From: Adhaeribacter rhizoryzae
Lineage (GTDB): Bacteria > Bacteroidota > Bacteroidia > Cytophagales > Hymenobacteraceae
Assembly (NCBI RefSeq): GCF_008629685.1
Contig: NZ_VWSF01000011.1
Coordinates: 124,001-188,000 of the forward strand
DNA length: 64,000 nt
Reading direction: 5' to 3'
Shown here: piece after piece, positions 45,572 through 54,900 of the stretch
Position numbering within the stretch: the first letter of the stretch is position 1
How the letters are laid out: every line of letters starts with the position of its first letter
The notes under the pieces: generated by a model
Database searches by the model: none
What the model was told of the DNA's origin: nothing
Seen by the model: the letters and a program-made list of their open reading frames with translations, nothing else
Translations under genes and position numbers: made by a program

Positions 45572-46150
45572 TTAGAACTGTACCGTTGGCGCGTGTTGAG
45601 CGTCTGGGTCGGCGGCAAAAGGCGTTTTGCGTTCGAAGCCAAACCAACCGGCAAAAATATTGCGCGGAAACGATCGGATATAAGTGTTGTAATCCTGCAC
45701 CGCATTATTAAAATTCATCCGTTCTACCGAAATGCGATTTTCCGTACCTTCTAACTGGGCTTGCAATTCCAGGAAGTTCTGGTTGGCTTTTAGCTCGGGG
45801 TAACTCTCAACGGTGGCTAATAACCTTGACAGCGAACCACTTAACTGGCTTTGCGCGGCCTGAAATGCGGCAATATTTTCGGGTGTTAAATTCTCCGGAC
45901 TTATTTGCATGCTGGTAGCTTTGGCCCGGGCATTTATAACATCGGTAAGAGTGGTTTTTTCGAAATTAGCGGCTCCTTTTACGGTATTTACCAGGTTAGG
46001 CACTAAATCGGCCCGGCGCTGATAGGCATTTTGTACCTGGGCCCATTTTGCACTTACGTTTTCGTCTTTAGATACCATTTCGTTGTATCCGCAGGAGGTC
46101 TGGGAAAGCAACACGACTAACCCAAAAAAGTAAAGCATCAGTTTTTTCAT
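45572..46150 (-). CDS. lemA: LemA family lipoprotein
   Basis: A 192-residue envelope protein. The N-terminus is a signal peptide with lipobox SQTSC (Cys20). It is followed by the helical LemA bundle: NVSAKWAQVQNAYQRRADLV, PNLVNTVKGAANFEKTTL, YPELKANQNFLELQAQLEGT and ENRISVERMNFNNAVQDYN are diagnostic. The function is unsettled; LemA proteins accompany TPM-domain genes, as here. First gene of the operon continuing to 44153. Confidence 0.92.
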   Translation of the reverse strand: MKKLMLYFFGLVVLLSQTSCGYNEMVSKDENVSAKWAQVQNAYQRRADLVPNLVNTVKGAANFEKTTLTDVINARAKATSMQISPENLTPENIAAFQAAQSQLSGSLSRLLATVESYPELKANQNFLELQAQLEGTENRISVERMNFNNAVQDYNTYIRSFPRNIFAGWFGFERKTPFAADPDAQHAPTVQF

Positions 46151-46389
46151 AGTTTCTGTTTATTATTTAGAAATTAAATTACGGCATTTATATATGATAA
46201 CGCCTTAGAGGTACGAATTTAGGTAATCACAGTTATAAATATTAAATATGGCCTATTAATTAATCTGTTTTTAAGTTTTCTTTTAAGTTTAGTTTGCCCG
46301 GTAGTTTAAACCAATTGCGCTCAGTTTATACTTAAAGCACTTTCACGAGCCATTTAATTATTTAAATTGCACCACCTAACAAAACCAGC

Positions 46390-47388
46390 ATGAAAGCTAT
46401 TATTCCCGTGGCAGGTATTGGTTCCCGGCTTCGCCCGCACACCCACACCCAACCCAAAGCACTAATTCCGGTAGCGGGCAATACTATTCTGGGGCATATT
46501 ATAAAACGCTTGCTGGCGGCCGGCATCGAAGATTTTGTATTTATAATTGGGTACCTGGGCGAAAAAATTGAAGCTTTTGTAAAGCGCGAATACCCAAATA
46601 TACGGGCGGAGTTTGTGGTGCAGGAACCGCGCGAAGGCCTGGGCCATGCTTTATACGTAGCCCGGGAAACGTACGAAAACGAAACCGATATTATTATAAT
46701 ATTGGGCGATACGGTGGTAGATGTGGATATGCAAAAGCTGCTGGAACACCCCGGCACGATGCTGGGCGTGAAAAAAGTAGATACGCCATCGCTTTTTGGG
46801 GTAACCGAGCTGGGCCCGGATGAACTGGTAACCAAAGTTGTAGAGAAGCCTAAAATACCAAAGTCGAATATTGCTTTGGTAGGGCTTTATAAAATTCATA
46901 ACCCGGCAAAATTGGTAGCGGCGCTGGCGTATATGATGCAGGAAGAAATAAAAACGTTGGGCGAGTATCACCTCTCCGATGCGCTGATGCACCTGATTAA
47001 AAACGGCGAAAAAATAGCTACCCTGCCCGTAGATAATTGGTTTGATTGCGGCCGGAAAGAAACCTTGTTGCAAGCTAATGCCATTTTGCTCAACCGCCCA
47101 CCTTACCTGAACGCCGATAATTTACAGTTTCCGAATACGATTATTATTCCGCCTGTGAGCATTGGCCAGAATTGTACCATTGCCAACTCTATTATTGGCC
47201 CCAACGTAGCCATCGGCGATTACACCATTGTGCAGCACACCATTTTGCACGACTCTATTATTGGCTCTTACAGCGAATTGCGTAATGCCGTTATGCACGA
47301 TTCTATCGTTGGCAACGATGCTTCTCTGCTGGGCTTAACTCACAGCTTTAACATCGGCGATAATACCGAGATTAATTTCAGCGAATAA
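46390..47388 (+). CDS. Sugar-1-phosphate nucleotidyltransferase with left-handed beta-helix
   Basis: A 332-residue enzyme that activates a sugar phosphate with NTP. The N-terminal catalytic domain has MKAIIPVAGIGSRLRPHTHT followed by QPKALIPVAG, the pyrophosphorylase loop and Lys; VILGDTV-like IIILGDTVVDVD supplies the metal-binding Asp. The C-terminal 90 residues form hexapeptide repeats (SIGQNCTIANSIIGPNVAIG) of a left-handed beta-helix, as in GlmU and RmlA-like archaeal enzymes. The likely product is an NDP-hexose for cell-surface glycan. The sugar cannot be read from the sequence. Confidence 0.88.
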   Translation: MKAIIPVAGIGSRLRPHTHTQPKALIPVAGNTILGHIIKRLLAAGIEDFVFIIGYLGEKIEAFVKREYPNIRAEFVVQEPREGLGHALYVARETYENETDIIIILGDTVVDVDMQKLLEHPGTMLGVKKVDTPSLFGVTELGPDELVTKVVEKPKIPKSNIALVGLYKIHNPAKLVAALAYMMQEEIKTLGEYHLSDALMHLIKNGEKIATLPVDNWFDCGRKETLLQANAILLNRPPYLNADNLQFPNTIIIPPVSIGQNCTIANSIIGPNVAIGDYTIVQHTILHDSIIGSYSELRNAVMHDSIVGNDASLLGLTHSFNIGDNTEINFSE

Positions 47389-47641
47389 TTTAATTGCCAT
47401 TCCGCATAAATATTCTTAAAATATTTGCAGCAACGTTGGATTAAATAATCAGATATAAAAAACGCTAACCGCCAAAATATAAGTACATTACTATATATTT
47501 ACTGTAACCAGCCTTTTACACTTATACAATTAACAACACTCGTATCGTTCGTTCGTAAGACATACATTGCAGTTTTGGTATTTAATTTGCCTCTGATATA
47601 AAAATATTAGCTACATGACCCACAGTTCTATTTTTTTACCG

Positions 47642-48940
47642 ATGAAGCTACTCACTGTCTTCGCGTGCTTCCTGTTGCTTTTTGTGTCGGCTTGTGGCAA
47701 GAACGAAAAGACATCTGAAACAACATCTACAACCAGTAAAACCACGAATAAAGAAAAGCCAGCCACTCCAGCGGCTAACACCAATATTGGGCAGGTAAAC
47801 GTATTTCTGGAAGTTTCAGGCAGCATGAAAGGTTTTATGCCTACCAACAAGGCCGAAGGCATTACCGAGTTTCAGAAAACCATCGATCCTTTTCTGGCTA
47901 CCATTCAGCAAAGCAATATTATTCAAAACAAGGGCTATTTTGAAGTGCGCGAAAAGCCTTACCCGATTAACTACGAACAATTATCGCGCACCGTGCGCTA
48001 CGGCATTCAACAATCGGCTTCCAGCACCACCATTCCGGCTATTCTGGATTCTATTATTTCGCAAAACCAGGACGGCGTTAATATTTTAATTTCCGATTTT
48101 ATTTATTCACCGGAGAATAACCGGGCCGTAAGTTTCGTGAGCACCGATATTTACCGCGTTTTATCCAAAGCGAAACAACAAGGGCAAGCGGTGTCGGTTT
48201 TCGCTGCCACTTCCGACTTCGACGGCACTTTTTACCCAGCCGAAAAATCAGCCCAGCGCACCATTGCTAATTGCTGCGACACACCTGTTCCGTACTACGT
48301 TTGGGTAATGGGCAAACCCGAGTTGGTAAGTTTGTTTAACCGGGAACTCGTAAAAAATACCTTTCCGGAACAAGTACATTCGGGTTTTACTTTTGAGGCC
48401 CCGGCTTATTCGGTATTAGATAAATACATGCCGGCTGGCAACTGGTACTGCGTGGCCGAAAACGGCAGTTGCCAGGCCATTACCATCAGCGACATGAAAG
48501 CGCCGGTAGAAATGATTGTGGGGGCCAACTTTAACGGGTTACCCAGCGCCTTTACCAGCGCCGGTTACCTGAAACAAAATTTAAAAATTCAGGCCGAAAA
48601 TACGGATGCCCAAATAACAAATATTTACCCGGCGGCGCAATTCCGGACTTTGCCCGGCGTTAGCGGCAAAAACACTGATCCGCTAAAACCCTTTACCCAC
48701 TTTATCAAAATAAAATTTACCAAACTAAATGCGCCGCAAACCGAGATGCACCTGCAATTGGCTAACCAACGTCCAACTTGGGTGCAACAATGGACCACCC
48801 CCAACGATAGCCAGATAAACCAGGAAGGGGCTAAAACCTTTAACCTGGCGGGCATTATGGATGGCGTTGAACGGGCTTTTGGCGCGGGCACCGGCGGGAA
48901 TATTTTTGATATTGCAATAGGATTACAAAAAGAAAAATAA
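47642..48940 (+). CDS. VWA-like lipoprotein of the cytoskeletal/motor cluster
   Basis: About 432 residues. The signal peptide ends in lipobox FVSAC, so it is an envelope lipoprotein. A von Willebrand A-like domain begins at NVFLEVSGSMKGFM; the MIDAS-type motif keeps Ser-x-Ser but has Glu where Asp is usual. The VWA core continues with IPAILDSIISQ and GVNILISDFIYSP (strand and second MIDAS region). The C-terminal 150 residues are beta-rich without recognised family. An upstream in-frame ATG at 47615 would add nine residues before the signal. Only five bases separate it from the next gene, so they are cotranscribed. It begins the 47.6-59.9 kb cluster. Confidence 0.72.
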   Translation: MKLLTVFACFLLLFVSACGKNEKTSETTSTTSKTTNKEKPATPAANTNIGQVNVFLEVSGSMKGFMPTNKAEGITEFQKTIDPFLATIQQSNIIQNKGYFEVREKPYPINYEQLSRTVRYGIQQSASSTTIPAILDSIISQNQDGVNILISDFIYSPENNRAVSFVSTDIYRVLSKAKQQGQAVSVFAATSDFDGTFYPAEKSAQRTIANCCDTPVPYYVWVMGKPELVSLFNRELVKNTFPEQVHSGFTFEAPAYSVLDKYMPAGNWYCVAENGSCQAITISDMKAPVEMIVGANFNGLPSAFTSAGYLKQNLKIQAENTDAQITNIYPAAQFRTLPGVSGKNTDPLKPFTHFIKIKFTKLNAPQTEMHLQLANQRPTWVQQWTTPNDSQINQEGAKTFNLAGIMDGVERAFGAGTGGNIFDIAIGLQKEK

Positions 48941-48945
48941 ACGAT

Positions 48946-49350
48946 ATGCTACCAGGTTTCTTTAAATTTATTTACGAGTTATTCTTGTCATCGCCGCAGC
49001 CGCCGCAAACCCGGCCAGTATTCTGGAACGAAATATTCCCGAATGTGGGCCTGGTTAATATTATTACCAGCCTGCTGCTGATGTTTGTTTTTTATTACCT
49101 CATCAACCACATTTTACCGGTTGCTTTTTTCCGGAAAGCCTGGCATTGGGCGCTATTTATGCTGCTGAGTGCTGTCATTGGTTTTGGGTATGCGCTGCAA
49201 TATTGCGATACCAAAGAAGTAGAACAAAACTCGTACGTCTGGAGCTTTGCCACAATTAATGCTTTATACGGGGCATTATTTTACATTATTTTCTCGTTCC
49301 TATTCCGTAGATGGTCCAGGGGTGCTAGTACAACGCCGGTTCGGTTTTAA
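48946..49350 (+). CDS. Small integral membrane protein of the cluster
   Basis: 134 residues with three or four membrane helices (VNIITSLLLMFVFYYLINHI, ALFMLLSAVIGFGYAL, then INALYGALFYIIFSFLF) and a basic C-terminus. No family recognised. It starts five bases after the VWA lipoprotein gene and may anchor that protein or connect it with the motor. Followed by a repeat-rich gap of 344 bases (49351-49694) that contains repeats A1 and B1 and no gene. Confidence 0.68.
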   Translation: MLPGFFKFIYELFLSSPQPPQTRPVFWNEIFPNVGLVNIITSLLLMFVFYYLINHILPVAFFRKAWHWALFMLLSAVIGFGYALQYCDTKEVEQNSYVWSFATINALYGALFYIIFSFLFRRWSRGASTTPVRF

Positions 49351-49373
49351 GAACTGTTTTGAGGTGGTAGAAA

Positions 49374-49414
49374 TCAAACCACCCCTGCCCCTCCTTATCC
49401 AAGGAGGGGAGCGG
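49374..49414 (+). repeat. Palindromic repeat A, copy 1
   Basis: CCCCTCCTT and AAGGAGGGG pair over a four-base loop inside a 41-base unit that starts TCAAACCACCCC. An almost identical unit lies inverted at 51233-51273 and a diverged direct copy at 51643-51682. Confidence 0.85.
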
Positions 49415-49509
49415 CAGTAGCACAAGATTATCCGGTATGATGAGCCGAAGCGGCAATAATTAGAATTGTTAAATCGAGCAGCAAGTTGGATAAACCAGGG
49501 TGCTTCTGC

Positions 49510-49556
49510 AACTCCTTCCCTAATTTAGGGAAGGTGCCCGGAGGGCGGAAGGGTTA
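49510..49556 (+). repeat. Palindromic repeat B, copy 1
   Basis: A 47-base unit with a CCTTCCCTAATTTAGGGAAGG hairpin shape (perfect arms CCTTCCCTAA/TTAGGGAAGG overlapping at the centre) and a GC-rich tail (GTGCCCGGAGGGCGGAAGG). Copy 2 at 51721-51766 differs by two bases and one deletion. Confidence 0.85.
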
Positions 49557-49694
49557 ATTTTAATAATGAGAAACCAGCGAGGTGAAAGTAGCAAAAAGAG
49601 AACTTTCTGCTGCGGACGTAAAATTGTAAGCCCTAATAAAATATGAAAGGGATGGATACTAAAAGCTTCATTCTGCTATTAACCACTAAATACT

Positions 49695-51143
49695 ATGTCT
49701 AAACTCTTTATATTCGGAATAGGGGGCACCGGTTCCCGCGTTATCCGGTCTTTAACGATGTTGCTGGCCGCCGGAGCCGAAATCAAAAACTGTGAAAAAA
49801 TAATTCCCATCATCATCGATCCGGATGCGCAGAACGGCGACATGAACCGGACGGTAGAATTATTAAAAGTATACCGCCGCTTGCACAAGCACCTGGGCAA
49901 CCGCCCCAACGGGTTCTTCAAAACCGATATCAGCACGCTTTCGAGCCTGGCCAACGACACCGACGGCGCGGTGCAGGATACTTTTGTTTTTGACTTTGGC
50001 GGCATTAACCAGCGTTTCCGCGATTATATTCAGTATAATAATCTCACGCCAGGTACCAAAAGCGTCGTGGATTTGCTCTTCACCGAAGATAACTTGGAAA
50101 GTCCGCTTACCATTGGTTTCCGGGGCAGCCCCAACATTGGCAGCATCGTTCTGAACAAAGTAGTAGAGTCGGCGGAGATCCAATATTTTGCAAAGAACTT
50201 CCAGAAAGGCGATCGCATCTTTTTCGTAAGCTCCATATTTGGCGGTACCGGCGCGGCGGGTTTCCCTTTGCTCCTTAAAAATCTAAAAGATGCCAATTCG
50301 CCGCTCGCCAACGCCGGTTACATTCAGGATGCGCTAACGGGTGCCATTACCGTACTGCCTTATTTTGCCCTGCAAGCCGACGACGGCAGCGTAATCGACT
50401 CGAACACTTTTATTACCAAAACCCGGGCGGCCCTCTCGTACTACGAGCAGCACCTGAACGGCCTGGAGGCTTTGTATTACATTGCCGATACGCCCGATGC
50501 GCCTTACCAGAACCAGCCCGGCGGCAGCGGTCAGCAAAACCGCGCCCATATTATAGAATTACTCAGCGCCATGGCCGTGCTCGATTTCATGGATTACGGT
50601 CCAGCTGATTTTGGCAACGATACCCTATACCACGAGTTTGGCCTCACCGAAGATGCCCGGGAAATTCAGTTTGGTCATTTATCGCCGGAATCAAAAGAGA
50701 AAATTGCCGAAAGCCTGAGCCGCTTCCTGTATTTTGCCACTTACTTTAACAATTACCTGCGCGAAGACAGCGACTCGCCGTACTACAAAACCCTGGAACT
50801 AAATAACCTAATAGGTAAAGACAGCCTGTTCAAAGATTTAGATAAGATTATCAACAGCAACGATTTTGGCTTCCTGAATTGGTTAAAAGAACTTAACCAC
50901 AACCAGCGCTCGTTCGCGCCCTTCAACCTGAGCACCGATGATTTCAACCTGATGATCCGGGGCAAAGAAATTATCACCAAAGCCTGGAACCCTTTTGACA
51001 AAGGGATCAGCCACGGTTTTTTCCGGAACGAGCTCGACGCCACCGAAAAGAAAATAACCGAACCCGATCGCTTCCGCAAATTCATCATGCTCTTCGAAAA
51101 CGCCACCCAAAAAGCATTTTCGGAAAAAGTAAAGGCGGTGTAG
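49695..51143 (+). CDS. Tubulin/FtsZ-like protein
   Basis: A 482-residue soluble protein whose N-terminal half follows the tubulin/FtsZ plan. A T1-like glycine loop opens it (FGIGGTGSRVIRSL, residues 7-20). A strand plus acidic turn (IIPIIIDPDAQNGDMNRT, about 36-53) matches the FtsZ NTD region. The T4-like phosphate loop is SSIFGGTGAAGFP (179-191). It resembles Pfam Tubulin_2-type proteins rather than true FtsZ, and a housekeeping FtsZ would not be found in this context. It probably binds GTP and may polymerise. The C-terminal half is unrecognised. It sits between repeats B1 and A2 within the cluster. Confidence 0.75.
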   Translation: MSKLFIFGIGGTGSRVIRSLTMLLAAGAEIKNCEKIIPIIIDPDAQNGDMNRTVELLKVYRRLHKHLGNRPNGFFKTDISTLSSLANDTDGAVQDTFVFDFGGINQRFRDYIQYNNLTPGTKSVVDLLFTEDNLESPLTIGFRGSPNIGSIVLNKVVESAEIQYFAKNFQKGDRIFFVSSIFGGTGAAGFPLLLKNLKDANSPLANAGYIQDALTGAITVLPYFALQADDGSVIDSNTFITKTRAALSYYEQHLNGLEALYYIADTPDAPYQNQPGGSGQQNRAHIIELLSAMAVLDFMDYGPADFGNDTLYHEFGLTEDAREIQFGHLSPESKEKIAESLSRFLYFATYFNNYLREDSDSPYYKTLELNNLIGKDSLFKDLDKIINSNDFGFLNWLKELNHNQRSFAPFNLSTDDFNLMIRGKEIITKAWNPFDKGISHGFFRNELDATEKKITEPDRFRKFIMLFENATQKAFSEKVKAV

Positions 51144-51232
51144 TTGGATTTTGGAAGTTAGATATTGGTAAAAGGATGTTAATAACCAGAGAATAAATTA
51201 TTGGAATCAGGTAAGCAGAAAAGGTAATCAAA

Positions 51233-51273
51233 GGCTCCCCTTCTTGGATAAGGAGGGGCAGGGGGTGGTTTGA
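51233..51273 (-). repeat. Palindromic repeat A, copy 2 (inverted)
   Basis: Read on the minus strand this matches copy 1 almost base for base (TCAAACCACCCCCTGCCCCT, with the CCTTATCCAAG centre). It ends 15 bases before the DUF559 ATG and is inverted relative to copy 3 on the other side of that gene. Confidence 0.85.
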
Positions 51274-51288
51274 TACACATATTGAATT

Positions 51289-51663
51289 ATGGCCGACAAT
51301 ACTCACAACCGTAAAAACCTAAAAGACCTGCGGCAGCAAAACCGAAGCAGCTTAACACCTGCCGAAGCCGAGTTGTGGAAGCATTTGCAAAGCAGCAAAC
51401 TAGATGGCCGGAAATTCAGAAGACAACATAGTATTGGTAATTACATTTTAGATTTTTATTGCCCGCAGGAGAAATTAGGCATAGAATTAGACGGTCAGGT
51501 TCATTTTACAGATAGTGCCTATGAAGCTGATAGTAAAAGAACAGAATATTTAAACAGCTTGAATATTAAAATTATTCGGTTTGAGAATAAAGCAGTATTT
51601 GAACAATTAGAGGGCGTGCTAGAGGAGATTAGACAAAATTTTACCACCCCTAACCCCTCCTAA
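51289..51663 (+). CDS. DUF559 nuclease-like protein bracketed by repeats
   Basis: A 124-residue protein of the DUF559 family, which shares the Vsr/restriction-endonuclease fold. The core is visible: LTPAEAELWKHLQSSKLDGR, KFRRQHSIGNYILDFYCPQ and KLGIELDGQVHF. The Asp in ILDFYC and the Glu-x-Asp in GIELDGQ are the probable metal ligands. The last codons (TTPNPS and the stop) are supplied by repeat A copy 3, and copy 2 lies just upstream of the start. It interrupts the cytoskeletal cluster and is probably a passenger linked to the repeats rather than part of the machine. Confidence 0.85.
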   Translation: MADNTHNRKNLKDLRQQNRSSLTPAEAELWKHLQSSKLDGRKFRRQHSIGNYILDFYCPQEKLGIELDGQVHFTDSAYEADSKRTEYLNSLNIKIIRFENKAVFEQLEGVLEEIRQNFTTPNPS

Positions 51664-51682
51664 AATAGGCGGGGAACTGCGG
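51643..51682 (+). repeat. Palindromic repeat A, copy 3
   Basis: A diverged copy beginning ACCACCCCTAACCCCTCC, with CCCCTCCT pairing imperfectly with AGGCGGGG. It overlaps the final codons and stop of the DUF559 gene and has the orientation of copy 1. Confidence 0.75.
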
Positions 51683-51720
51683 CTAACTATAATTTTAGAC
51701 CTATCCAATGCATTAGCCCC

Positions 51721-51766
51721 AACTCCTTCCCTGTTTTAGGGAAGGTGCCCGGAGGGCGGAAGGTTA
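51721..51766 (+). repeat. Palindromic repeat B, copy 2
   Basis: Same unit and orientation as 49510-49556: CTTCCCTGTTTTAGGGAAGG hairpin followed by GTGCCCGGAGGGCGGAAGG. As on the left side, it follows an A copy, so A-B pairs flank the tubulin-like and DUF559 genes as direct repeats. Confidence 0.85.
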
Positions 51767-51947
51767 AAGGAATAGCAGTTATTGCTTACTAAAATATAAT
51801 CCAAAATCAACCTGTTTTAGAAACTATATTTTATAAATGGTTCTCTAAACAGCAGGAAATAAGAATAGAAACAATAGGCTTTAAAATATTGCCTGTTACC
51901 AAACCAAGATGGGCTAACACCCGCACTATTAACTAAAAAATTAGCTT

Positions 51948-54900
51948 ATGCCAAAGGTATTTCGCTTACACGACAAAGGAAAACAGCAGATAGAAGGCTG
52001 GCAGCAATCGTCGCAGATAACGCACATTGAAATTAACGATATCACCGACCCGACCGGGGCCAAGGCGAGCAAAATTGTTACGTCTATCCCTACGCCTTTT
52101 GCGCGGATGCACTTGTTCGAGACGGCATTTGATTTTGTGAACGCCGATAAAGGACGGCACCAGCAATCGCTGTACCACGAGTTGGTGTCGCATTACTGGG
52201 ATTTGTTCGAGCTGCTGTTTAACTACCACCATTACCAGGAAGCCGGCAAAAAAATCAGCATCCGCCGCTGGAATATTGAGAGCGAGCTGCAAATATTAAG
52301 AACCAACCCAGGCACCAAATTATTGGGCGATACCCTGCGGTTGTTCTTAAACGATGGCCGCTTCCAGGGCTTTGCCGATTTGTATTTGATTTATTACGAA
52401 TATACCCGGCCCAACGGCGAAACCGCCGAACGCCTGATTGGCGGCACCTCGCCGTTTACCCTGCTCTTTACCACACCAGCGGTGCAGCCTCTGGATATTG
52501 AGCGCCCGCAGGCCCGCGGCCATTATTTCGATAAAAATATTGTGCTGCTGCACGACCGGGACCGGGCTTTTCAGGAATTTGTTTACAGCCTGTTCCTGAC
52601 CAAACCGCAGCTCCGGCAGAAAAACTTTAGCGGCAGCGTATTTGCCAATTTAAACCTGGAGCGGTTTAATGCCCTGGAACTGCGCGGCGATATTACGCCT
52701 ACCAGCTTTGCCAGCACCTACAGTACCCTGGCCGATGTACAGGGCAATCCCGTTACGATTAAGGATTTGGTGCTGCCTACTAGGTCCAACGCCATCGAAA
52801 TCAGCAGCGATTTATTTATCCGGGTTAGCCCAACGGTGTCGCAGCCTTCAGTGTTGCCAATCGTGCTGAAGCCGAACCTGAAGATTGAAGCAAATTACCT
52901 AAACGGACAGCGCTGGGATGCCGCTACGGCCGTGCCTTGGGTAGAGCATGCGCCACTGGAAAACCGTATTCTGCCGGGCAAGAAATATAAATATCCGTAC
53001 CTGACCATCGGCGATTTTCTGGAAGAACATTTAATCGAGATGCCTTACGAGGTAAACACCGACCGCTTCCATACCGGCCAGGTTACCTACAGCTACGGTG
53101 CCGATACCCGCTTAAAACACAAGTTTCCGTATTTGCTGCCCATCAAACGCACTTTCTTCGATTATTTTGATGTGCACGATTTGTATGAGAATCTGACTTT
53201 TGCCATCGATATTAATCATATTAAAGTAAGCCTTCGCATTCCGGTGCAGGGCAACGACTTTATTACCTACGAGCGCAGTTATTACACCAATCCGCAAAAC
53301 CCCAAAGACCAGTACGGTAAGGAAGTACCGGAAAAAGGGGCTATTATCAAAGCCAAAATTGGTTTAGGGTTCTTCCCGTTCTACAAAATGCGCAGCCAGC
53401 CGCAGCACAACGATTTGTACAAGGTGATGCTGGTAGATGATGATACTGCTCCGAGTCTGGTTAACAAACGCTACGACCTGAATTTCTATGTGCAGAACCA
53501 GCTGATAACCCCGGAAGGCGGCAGCCGCAGTGCGAATAAAATACAGCGTACTTCCAAAACCATGGCGTCGGCGGGCTCTACTTATTTTGAAGTAAGGCAT
53601 ACGCACTTTGATTATTTAGAGCTGATTTGTCCGCAGGGCGATAATGTAAAAGGCTTGGTAGTGCCTAAATGGACGGAGTTAGACCGTGGCACCCAGAATT
53701 TCACTTTTTCGGTGGATTTTGGCACGACCAATACGCACGTAGCCTACAACAACCAACCGGGTGCCCACCCGAAAACCTTTACTATTGGCCTCAGCGATAT
53801 GCAGGTGGTGCTGCTCAACAGCCCCTCGGCCGACGCGAATAAAACGGTATATGAACGCTACCGGGCCGGCTTCGGCGAATTATTCCCGGTACTGCTGATT
53901 CAGAACCGCGAATTTGTGCCCTCGTTTATTGGCGAGCAGGGTTCTATTTTTGAATTCCCGATCCGGACGGCTACCTGCGAAACCCCTAATTTCCCGAACG
54001 AACCTACCCAGGTACTTGGCAATATAAATATTGGTTTTGCCATTAATTCCGAAGTATCGGCGGTGCAGCAGGCCCGTTACGAAACGAATTTAAAGTGGTC
54101 GATGGAACTGGATACGCACGGCGAGGACCGGATCGAAGCTTTTTTCCGGGAATTGCTCTGGATGATGAAGCACAAGGTTGCTTTGAACAACGGTATCATC
54201 GAAAACACTAAGCTTATCTGGTTCCGGCCGCTCAGCTTCGATATGTTTTCTTTGAACCAGTTTAAAAGCAAGTGGGACGAGGCGTATCAGCAAACTTTTA
54301 AAACCAGCCAGTCTACCATCAATATTACCGAATCGGTAGCGCCTTACTATTATTTAACGGCCACCAATCAGGTAGTAGCCAACCGCGACGAAAACGTGGT
54401 AAATATTGACATAGGCGGTGGTACCACCGATTTATTGTTCCTGAAAGGCCAGCAACCCGCTTTCAGTACCTCGTTTAGGTTTGCCGGCGACGACCTGTGG
54501 AGCGAAGGTTATAACCGGATGCAGGGCAACGGCAAGCAAAATGGTTTCCTGCAATCTTACCGGCAGGAAAGCCGCGCTATGCCTACCTCCAGCCAGGAGC
54601 AGGAAGCCCGTCAGGCCTTTGAACTGGCCATGAATAACGAGCAGTTCCACTCGGCCGACGTGGTGAGTTTACTATTCAGTTACGACGATGAACTGCGGTT
54701 TAGTCAGCACTTGCTTAAATCGCGGCAGCTACGCATTATTTTTTACCTGCATTACACCGCCATTATTTACCACATCGGGCAACTGATTAAACACCTGGGC
54801 ATAGATACCCCCCGGTATTTCTGTTTCAGTGGCAAGGGCAGTTTGTACGTGAAATTACTCAGCGGCGGCGCCAACATGATGGTGGTAGAACGCCTGACCA

